Below, one piece after another: positions 42,538 through 49,760 of a stretch of DNA of 49,760 nucleotides. The position numbers and the translations under genes are program-made. Source of the DNA: Gemmatimonadota bacterium (GTDB lineage: Bacteria; Gemmatimonadota; Gemmatimonadetes; Longimicrobiales; Gaopeijiaceae); NCBI GenBank assembly GCA_022822325.1, contig JAJEBW010000022.1:1-49760 (forward strand), given 5' to 3'. The notes beneath the pieces are model-generated. The model had not been told where the DNA came from. It ran no database searches and saw only the letters and a program-made list of their open reading frames with translations. Position 1 is the stretch's first letter. Each line of letters starts with the position of its first letter.

Positions 42538-43113
42538 ATGAGAAATGGAACCCCGACGATCGCCGCAGCGACCCTGGCCCTTGCCTTCGCCGTGGCCCCG
42601 GCCGCGCTGGACGCGCAGAGCTGCTGGTCGCGCGCCGAAAATCCCGCCGACCGCCCCAGCCCCCTCGACTCGGCCATGGTCACGATGGGCGGCGACATGG
42701 TGAAGGTCTGCTACGGCGCTCCCTCGGCCCGGGGACGCACCCTGGTCGGCAACGACGAGTTCCATCCCTTCGGCGCACCCTGGCGGACCGGCGCCAACGA
42801 GGCCACCTCCATTCAGCTTTCCTTCGCGGCCACGGTGGGCGGCGCCGAACTCGACGCCGGTTCGTACTCCTTCTACACGGTGCCGGGCGAAATGAGCTGG
42901 GAGGTGCATTTCAACTCCGCGGTGGAGCGCTGGGGAATCCCGATCAACGACGGCGTGATGGCGAACAACGTCTCCGCCGGAACGGGCATGGCTTCGGCCA
43001 GCGATCACACCGAACGGATGAGCTTCAGCTTCGAGAACGCTTCGGACGATGCCGCCACCCTGGTGCTGCGCTGGGAGGGCTACCAGGTCGCCTTCCCCGT
43101 CGAACGGCGATGA
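42538..43113 (+). CDS. DUF2911 family secreted protein
   Basis: Predicted 191-residue protein with a signal peptide (TIAAATLALAFAVAPAALDAQ). The mature part matches DUF2911: VKVCYGAPSARGRTLVG, the motif PFGAPWRTGANEATSIQLS, YSFYTVPGEMSWEVHFNS and a C-terminal LRWEGYQVAFPVE. Members are common in Bacteroidota and Gemmatimonadota; their function is unknown. ATG 42538 has AAAGGAG 9 nt upstream. Confidence 0.88.
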   Translation: MRNGTPTIAAATLALAFAVAPAALDAQSCWSRAENPADRPSPLDSAMVTMGGDMVKVCYGAPSARGRTLVGNDEFHPFGAPWRTGANEATSIQLSFAATVGGAELDAGSYSFYTVPGEMSWEVHFNSAVERWGIPINDGVMANNVSAGTGMASASDHTERMSFSFENASDDAATLVLRWEGYQVAFPVERR

Positions 43114-43188
43114 CCGGACCGGCCCGCGGAGCCGTCGCCCTCGAGAATCCGCCGCCAACGTCGATGTGAGGAAGGGAGGAGGAAGGCA

Positions 43189-43524
43189 ATGGAAGTTCTG
43201 CCAATTGACGTCGTGGGACTCGTCGCCGTGATCATGGGAACTTCGATCGTCCTGATTCCGGTCGCGGGAATGACGCTCCGCTACGCGCTGAAGCCGGTCG
43301 TGAGCGTGCTCGATCGCTATCTGCGCGGCCAGGAAAAGGCGGAGGCCAACAGGCTGGCCGAGCGGCGTCTGGCGATCCTGGAGGAGCAGTTGGACGACAT
43401 GCAGAGAACGCTGGCCCGGCTGGCGGAGGGCGCGGAGTTCGACGCCAGGCTGGAGCGAGGAGCGGACCAGGCCTCCCTCCCCTCCGTTGCGGGTCCTTCC
43501 ACGGACGGGGATTCGGACGCGTAG
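43189..43524 (+). CDS. Small membrane protein with a coiled-coil tail
   Basis: Predicted 111-residue protein. One hydrophobic segment near the start (VVGLVAVIMGTSIVLIPVAGM) is followed by a charged helix with heptad spacing (AERRLAILEEQLDDMQRTLARL), which should form a coiled coil, and an acidic disordered end. A strong GAGGAGG precedes ATG 43189. It follows DUF2911 by 75 bp on the same strand. No family or function recognised. Confidence 0.7.
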   Translation: MEVLPIDVVGLVAVIMGTSIVLIPVAGMTLRYALKPVVSVLDRYLRGQEKAEANRLAERRLAILEEQLDDMQRTLARLAEGAEFDARLERGADQASLPSVAGPSTDGDSDA

Positions 43525-43604
43525 GGCGGATCCCCCGCATCGCTTCGCCGGCGCAACGTATGCGGCCCGGCTCGTTTGCGGGAACCGGTGGCGCGAGGGA
43601 TGGG

Positions 43605-44714
43605 CTACACCTTGAGGTGGATTCCGCGTGCGTGCATGGCACAGGCGATGCCCAGCCATAGCAGCACCGTGGCCAGCGCAAAGGCCAGCGAGCCGTTGAG
43701 CGGTCCCGCCCAGGAGGCGAAGGCGGTCTCGTAGATCCGGTTGTATGCCGAGGTCGTGCCGCCGGCTCCGTCGCTCACCCGCCAGAGGATCAACTGCTTG
43801 GCGAGCATTCCCGAGGCGACGAAGACGGTGATCGCGTTCCTGCCGTAGACGACGAGGGGACGGGCCCAGCCACGCCGGCCGCGCAGGTCGATCGTCCAGT
43901 GCAGCGCCCCCAGCGCCAGGAGCGCCCAGCCCGTGGTGTAGACGACATAGGAGCTGGTCCAGATCGGCTTGTTGATGGGGAAGACGAGATCCCAGAGGTG
44001 TCCGGCGAGAACCAGGGCGGCCCCGATCCCGAGTAGCTTTCCCGGCGCTGCCCTCCCGGAGCGCAGGTAGTCCCCCGCGAAGAGTCCGGCCAGGGCGCTC
44101 GCCACGGCCGGGAGGGTGCTGAGCAGCCCTTCGGGGTCGTAGATGCCGCCGCCGCCGCTCCACATGTGTGGCCCCAGAACGATGCGGTCGAGCCAGGCGG
44201 CCAGATTGCCCTCGGGAGAAAGATCGCCCGCGCCGAAGCCGGGGACGGGAACCAGCGTCATCAGCGCCCAGTAGCCGAAGAGCAGCGCCAGGGCGGCCAC
44301 GAAGATGGCCCGTCGCGACAGGAAGAGAACCATGGCGCCGGCAACCAGGTACACCATGGCGATGCGCGCCAGCACCCCCACCAGCCGAACGGTGGCGAAG
44401 TCGAAGCGCGGCCAGGCGGTCATCAGGAAGCCGAGCCCGTAGAGGATCAGCGCGCGGACAGCCACATGGCGCCAGAGTTGGGAGCGAGTGTCTCCGCGGG
44501 CGGCGCGGGCCGCGAAGGAGAAGGAGAGGGCCACCCCGACGGCGAAGAGGAAGAAGGGGAAGACCAGGTCGGTCGGGGTGGCGCCGTGCCAGGTCGCATG
44601 GAGGAGGGGCGGGTAGACGTGCGCCCAGCTTCCCGGATTGTTGACCAGGATCATGCCCGCGATCGCCAGACCGCGAAATGCGTCCAGCGAGACGAGCCGG
44701 CCGGAGCCGCTCAC
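43605..44714 (-). CDS. NagX/HGSNAT-like (DUF5009) multi-span acyltransferase
   Basis: Predicted 369-residue protein with about ten membrane spans. The N-terminus VSLDAFRGLAIAGMILVNNPGSW and the nearby HATWHGATPTDLVFPFFLFAVGVA are the hallmark of the heparan-alpha-glucosaminide N-acetyltransferase/DUF5009 family (conserved Asp and His). In bacteria such genes often sit with N-acetylglucosamine catabolism. Here the GTG start at 44714 overlaps the stop of the mobA-mobB fusion (GTGA), which places it in a molybdenum-cofactor operon; the reason is not evident. Substrate unknown. Confidence 0.85.
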   Translation of the reverse strand: MSGSGRLVSLDAFRGLAIAGMILVNNPGSWAHVYPPLLHATWHGATPTDLVFPFFLFAVGVALSFSFAARAARGDTRSQLWRHVAVRALILYGLGFLMTAWPRFDFATVRLVGVLARIAMVYLVAGAMVLFLSRRAIFVAALALLFGYWALMTLVPVPGFGAGDLSPEGNLAAWLDRIVLGPHMWSGGGGIYDPEGLLSTLPAVASALAGLFAGDYLRSGRAAPGKLLGIGAALVLAGHLWDLVFPINKPIWTSSYVVYTTGWALLALGALHWTIDLRGRRGWARPLVVYGRNAITVFVASGMLAKQLILWRVSDGAGGTTSAYNRIYETAFASWAGPLNGSLAFALATVLLWLGIACAMHARGIHLKV

Positions 44715-45787
44715 AGCAACCACCCCACGACCAGATCGGCGACGCGGGCCGCGACGTCCGGCGCGTCGGCGTCGAAGACGGGAACGGTCCAGGGCAGCTC
44801 GGGACGGTCGGTCACCACCCCCAGAACCCGGCGGTCGCGGCTCTCCTCCGGCGGCACCACCGGCTCCGGCTGCGCAGCGGCGCGGAAGATCTCGATCTTC
44901 GGCACGGGCGCATCGCGAAAGCCCTCCACCACCACGATCTCCGCCTCGGCCAGGTGGCGGCTCAGGAGCAGATCCAGGGTGGGGTCGCCCTCCGGTCCCC
45001 AATTGCCCGCCAGCGCGAACTCGGTGGGCCCGGCCAGCAGCACCCGCTCGGCGCGTCCCTCGTGCCGGTGCCGCCAGGAATCGGTGCCGGGGGTGTCCAG
45101 GCGAAAGTGGTGCCCGTGCTTCACCGACATCACCCGGCGGCCGCGCGCCGCCAGCTCGGCGATGAGGCCCACGCTCAGCGTCGTCTTCCCCGACTTCTTG
45201 TTCCCGATGATCGAGATGGCCGGGGGCGGCAGATCCTCCATACGGTTCACGCTGCGAAAGCAGTTCGCCGTCAGGGCGGTGTCGACCATGACCGGATCGA
45301 GCGAACGGGCAAAGGCGCCGCTCTCCAGGGCGCGTTGGGCAAGCGCGTCGGTCAGCGGATTCAGCGCCTCGATCGGGTAGATGGCGCAGAGGGGGTGCAG
45401 ACCCCAGGGCGGTCCGGTGCGGGGGACGCAGGTACGGCCATGCTCCCTCCAGGAATCGGCCAGCCGCCGCAACGCTCCGGTCCCCACCCAGGGCATGTCG
45501 ACGGCCAGCGCCAGGATCGCGCGGTGTCCATCCCGGAGAGCCCGGTGCAGCGCGGCGTCGATCCCTCCCAGCGGACCCATCAGCGGTCTCCGGTCGGGCA
45601 GCGTTTCCAGCTCCACCTCGGTGGCCACCCGGGGATGATTCACCACCGCCACCACATCGTCGCACACCGCCTGCAGCCTCTCCGCCGCGACCTGCCAAAG
45701 GGGACGGCCGTGCAGCCGCGCCAGCGTCTTGGGCGAACCGAAGCGCCTGCTTCCGCCACCGGCCAGGATGGCCCCGAGGAGACTCAT
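44711..45787 (-). CDS. mobAB: MobA-MobB fusion protein (molybdenum cofactor guanylyltransferase + GTP-binding adaptor)
   Basis: The 358-residue protein fuses two Moco-maturation activities. Residues 1-185 are MobA, which joins GMP to molybdopterin: LAGGGSRRFGSPKTLARL, MGPLGGIDAAL, ALAVDMPWV and GLHPLCAIYP. Residues about 190-358 are MobB: P-loop IIGNKKSGKTTLSVGLI, VKHGHHFRLDTPGTDSWRH and VVVEGFRDAPVPKIEI. The product, bis-MGD, is what formate dehydrogenase needs. It starts directly after the fdhD stop (TGAATG) and overlaps the acyltransferase gene downstream. Confidence 0.93.
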   Translation of the reverse strand: MSLLGAILAGGGSRRFGSPKTLARLHGRPLWQVAAERLQAVCDDVVAVVNHPRVATEVELETLPDRRPLMGPLGGIDAALHRALRDGHRAILALAVDMPWVGTGALRRLADSWREHGRTCVPRTGPPWGLHPLCAIYPIEALNPLTDALAQRALESGAFARSLDPVMVDTALTANCFRSVNRMEDLPPPAISIIGNKKSGKTTLSVGLIAELAARGRRVMSVKHGHHFRLDTPGTDSWRHRHEGRAERVLLAGPTEFALAGNWGPEGDPTLDLLLSRHLAEAEIVVVEGFRDAPVPKIEIFRAAAQPEPVVPPEESRDRRVLGVVTDRPELPWTVPVFDADAPDVAARVADLVVGWLL

Positions 45788-46690
45788 TCAGCGACCCCTT
45801 TCCGGTTCAGCGACCTCTTCCACTCCGGAGACCCCTTCCAGACCGGCGATCCGCTCGCCGCCGCTGTAGATGTTGAAGCCGTCGGCCTTCGCGAATCCCG
45901 CCAGAGTCATGTTGAAGCGCCGCGCAAAGACGACCGCCAGACTCGAGGGCGCCCCCACCGCCACCACCATGGGGAACCCCGCCATCGCCGCCTTCTGCAG
46001 AATCTCGAAGGACGACCGTCCCGAGACCACCAGCCCGCGCTCCGACCCCGGCAAGCCGCCCGCGAGCGCCAGCGCGCCGACGACCTTGTCCACCGCGTTG
46101 TGGCGTCCCACATCCTCGCGCACCAGGACGATCCGGCCGACCGCGTCGAAGAGCCCGGCCGCGTGGATGCCCCCGGTCCGCTCGAAGACGTGCTGAGCCG
46201 TCCGCAGACGATCGGGCAACGCGCGCAGCGCGGATTCGTCGATCCGCAGGGTACCGTCGGGAACGGCCGCGCAGCCCATGACCTCGACCGATTCCAGCGA
46301 GGCCTTGCCGCACACCCCGCAGGACGAGGTGACGTAGAAGTTGCGCGTCAGGCTCGCCGCGTCGAAGGCGCCCGGGTCGCGCAGCGTCGCGGTGACCACA
46401 TTGTATTCCTGGGGCTCGACCTCGCGGCAGTAGCGCACATCGGCCAGCGCGCGCGGATCGGTCACCACCCCCTCGGTGAAGAGGAAGCCGGCCGCCAGCT
46501 CGAAGTCGTCGCCCGGGGTGCGCATCGTCACCGAGACGGGATGTTCGCGCGTCCCTCCCCTGGCCGGCACCTCCAGACGCACCTCCATCGGCTCCTCGAC
46601 GGCCACGCTGTCGCTCCGCTCGCTGAACCATCCGCGCCGTCGTCGCCCCACCCGGGTCCGAACCGCCCTGCGCCTGGAAATCGTCGCCAA
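45788..46690 (-). CDS. fdhD: Formate dehydrogenase sulfurtransferase FdhD
   Basis: Transfers sulfur from a cysteine desulfurase to the Mo-bisMGD cofactor to activate formate dehydrogenase. The 300-residue protein has TMRTPGDDFELAAGFLFTEG, the functional CxxC loop C124-GVC127-G, REDVGRHNAVDKVVGAL and the ending SSLAVVFARRFNMTLAGFAK-ADGFNIYS. It begins with TTG 46690 on present evidence and has a basic N-terminal extension. Its last 20 residues are encoded by 18-bp tandem repeats. It is divergent from the dehydrogenase genes it serves. Confidence 0.94.
   Translation of the reverse strand: MATISRRRAVRTRVGRRRRGWFSERSDSVAVEEPMEVRLEVPARGGTREHPVSVTMRTPGDDFELAAGFLFTEGVVTDPRALADVRYCREVEPQEYNVVTATLRDPGAFDAASLTRNFYVTSSCGVCGKASLESVEVMGCAAVPDGTLRIDESALRALPDRLRTAQHVFERTGGIHAAGLFDAVGRIVLVREDVGRHNAVDKVVGALALAGGLPGSERGLVVSGRSSFEILQKAAMAGFPMVVAVGAPSSLAVVFARRFNMTLAGFAKADGFNIYSGGERIAGLEGVSGVEEVAEPERGR
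45791..45863. repeat. 18-bp tandem repeats at the fdhD 3' end
   Basis: Four imperfect units, GCGACCCCTTTCCGGTTCA (45791), GCGACCTCTTCCACTCCG (45810), GAGACCCCTTCCAGACCG (45828) and GCGATCCGCTCGCCGCCG (45846), run head to tail. They encode the variable C-terminus of FdhD (repeating Val-Glu/Gly-Leu-Glu-type residues) up to the stop codon. Confidence 0.65.
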
Positions 46691-46773
46691 TCGAATCGAG
46701 CTCCTGCCGCCGGAGATGCATTGCGAAGGGCCACCGCCCCCGAACGCGGCGACGGTCGGCGACCATCTCCGGT

Positions 46774-46802
46774 TTGCGGGCTGTCCCGTTCCTATATCTA
46801 TT
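46774..46802 (+). promoter_or_regulatory. Candidate promoter of the formate dehydrogenase operon
   Basis: TTGCGG (46774-46779) and TCTATT (46797-46802) are 17 bp apart in the divergent fdhD/nuoEF gap. TATATC at 46793 is an alternative -10. Transcription would start about 75 bp before the ATG at 46888. Only sequence resemblance supports it. Confidence 0.35.
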
Positions 46803-46887
46803 GTGGCGCCGATGCGACCTCAAATCCCGGTCCGGCTCCCGGGCTTCGCAGGTCCCGAGCCCGAATCCCCTCCAACCCGGCCACTCG

Positions 46888-48569
<1,682 letters not shown>

Positions 48570-48573
<4 letters not shown>

Positions 48574-49760
48574 AACGCAACGGCACTCCGGCGTCCGGGG
48601 CCCGACCGGCGACTGGCGCGAACCGCCCGCTCAGCATGACGCTGGACGGCGAGAAGGTCGCCTTTTCACGCGGCGAGACGATCTACGAGGTCGCGGAGCG
48701 GAATGCGAAGGAGATCCCGACCCTCTGCTACGACCCCCGCCTGGAGCCCTTCGGGGGTTGCCGGCTCTGCGTGGTCGAACTGGAGGGCGCGCGCAATCCG
48801 GTCGCGTCGTGCACGATGGAGGCCCAGCCGGGGATGATCGTGCGCACGCGCTCCGCCGCCCTCGAGGTGCAGCGCCGCATCCTCATGGAGATGGTGGCTT
48901 CGGAAAACCGCGACACCGACGTCGACCCCATGCACGGCTATGCGAGCCAGGAGATGGCGGAACTGCTCGACCGCTACGACGCCCGCAGCGGCCGCTTCGA
49001 GGGGGCCCGGTCGGGCCACAGCCGCGACGACGACGACAATCCCTTCATCAAGCGCGACTACGACAACTGCATCTCCTGCTACCGCTGCGTGCGCGTCTGC
49101 GCCGAACAGGAGGGCGACTACGCGATCTCGGTGATGAACCGGGGCTTTCACACGCAGATCACGACCGAATTCGGGGGCCTGCTGAAGGACTCGGCATGCA
49201 CCTTCTGCGGACAGTGCATCCAGACCTGCCCCACCGGCGCGCTCGGCGATCTCAAGGCGCTGGCGAACAGGGACGTGCCGGGCGAGACCGAGACCACCCG
49301 CACGGTCTGCCCGTACTGCGGCGTCGGCTGCTCGGTCGATGTCATGACCCGCGGCGAGAAGATCGTCGGCATTCTCCCCGCCATGGACGGGCCCGCCAAC
49401 GAGGGGTCGCTGTGCGTGAAGGGACAGTTCGCCTTCGACTTCGTCGGTCATCCGGATCGCCTCGCCACCCCCTTCGTGCGAGACGAGGAGTCTGGCAAGC
49501 TGCGCCCCGCATCGTGGGAGGAAGCGCTCGACCGCGCCGCCGGGAAGCTCAAGCAAGTGGTGAAGCATCACGGCCGGCACGCCGTCTATGGAATCGCCTC
49601 CGGACGCGCGCCCCACGAGGCCGCCTACATGATGCAGCGCTTCATCCGGGCGGGATTGGGGACGAATCACATCGACAACTGCAGCCGTGCCTGACACGCC
49701 CCCACAGTCGCCGGTCTGGCGGCAACAATCGGAAGAGGGGCGATGTCGAACCCGCTCGCG
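48570..49760 (+). CDS. fdhA: Selenocysteine-containing formate dehydrogenase, catalytic (alpha) subunit, partial
   Basis: Catalytic subunit of an FdsA/HylA-type formate dehydrogenase, cut off by the window end. Iron-sulfur sites in order: [2Fe-2S] C53, C64, C67, C81; two ferredoxin-like [4Fe-4S] motifs (C167, C170, C173, C177 and C210, C213, C216, C220); the Mo/W-domain cluster C247, C250, C254, C282. The in-frame TGA at 49692-49694 is residue 375. Around it the protein reads IDNCSRA-U-HAPTVAGLAAT, the family position of catalytic Sec or Cys, and the frame stays open to 49760. The NuoG-type His-ligated cluster region after C81 lacks its cysteines. ATG 48570 has GGAGG and overlaps the NuoEF stop. 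Confidence 0.93.
49692..49742 (+). promoter_or_regulatory. Bacterial SECIS element with the selenocysteine UGA codon
   Basis: After TGA (49692-49694) the RNA can fold as a hairpin: a lower stem CGCCCC (49697-49702) with GGGGCG (49737-49742), and an upper stem GTCGCC (49707-49712) with GGCGGC (49718-49723) closed by the apical loop GGTCT (49713-49717). The E. coli fdhF SECIS has the same GGUCU at the same distance from UGA. SelB recognises this loop. Confidence 0.85.

Noticed and set aside
46774..46887. N-terminal extension of the NuoE-NuoF protein from an ATG at 46774
   Set aside because: The extra 38 residues do not match NuoE and would overlap the promoter candidate; ATG 46888 gives the normal family start.

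Overview
The window is 49.8 kb of high-GC, gene-dense bacterial DNA. Almost every neighbouring pair of genes on the minus strand overlaps by ATGA, GTGA or TGATG. The cell was diderm: there is an outer-membrane beta-barrel candidate, several lipoproteins with clean lipoboxes, and a MurE with the DNPR motif of meso-diaminopimelate enzymes. Gene content and lipoprotein style fit Gemmatimonadota or a related FCB/Eisenbacteria-like lineage, but the sequence alone does not settle the phylum.

Layout. 1-11.7 kb (minus strand): a small Ig-like lipoprotein, class I fructose-1,6-bisphosphatase, ComEC, a LapA-like membrane protein, two adjacent methylthiotransferases (MiaB and MtaB types), an uncharacterised outer-membrane protein and lipoprotein pair, cytidine deaminase and alanine racemase. 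11.7-14.4 kb (plus strand): a MazG protein that has only the C-terminal half, and a sodium:solute symporter. 14.6-23.7 kb (minus): a frameshifted D-2-hydroxyacid dehydrogenase, AsnRS, RecG, FtsY, a VWA membrane protein and a MepM-like M23 peptidase. 23.7-39.8 kb (minus): a nearly complete division and cell-wall (dcw) operon, mraZ-rsmH-ftsL-ftsI-murE-murF-mraY-murD-ftsW-murG-murC-ftsQ-ftsA-ftsZ, without murB or ddl. Its promoter region carries three MraZ boxes spaced exactly 10 bp apart and three further repeats spaced exactly 22 bp apart. 40-43.5 kb: a secreted TPR protein with a clear terminator and a good promoter, a divergent DUF2911 protein and a small membrane/coiled-coil protein. 43.6-49.76 kb: a molybdoenzyme locus. 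Three minus-strand genes (fdhD, a mobA-mobB fusion and a NagX-like acyltransferase) diverge from a fused NuoE-NuoF subunit and a formate dehydrogenase catalytic subunit.

The main result is at the right edge. The formate dehydrogenase reading frame appears to stop at a TGA at 49692, but that TGA lies exactly where this family has its catalytic Sec/Cys. The frame stays open after it with family-like sequence, and a bacterial SECIS-like hairpin with a GGTCT apical loop follows at once. The gene therefore encodes a selenocysteine NAD-linked formate dehydrogenase that runs off the window.

Other points of interest: an FtsQ that seems to lack its POTRA domain, a CTG start candidate overlapping the ftsZ stop, and many short (15-22 bp) imperfect tandem repeats at gene boundaries. 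No rRNA, tRNA, CRISPR array or insertion sequence was seen.
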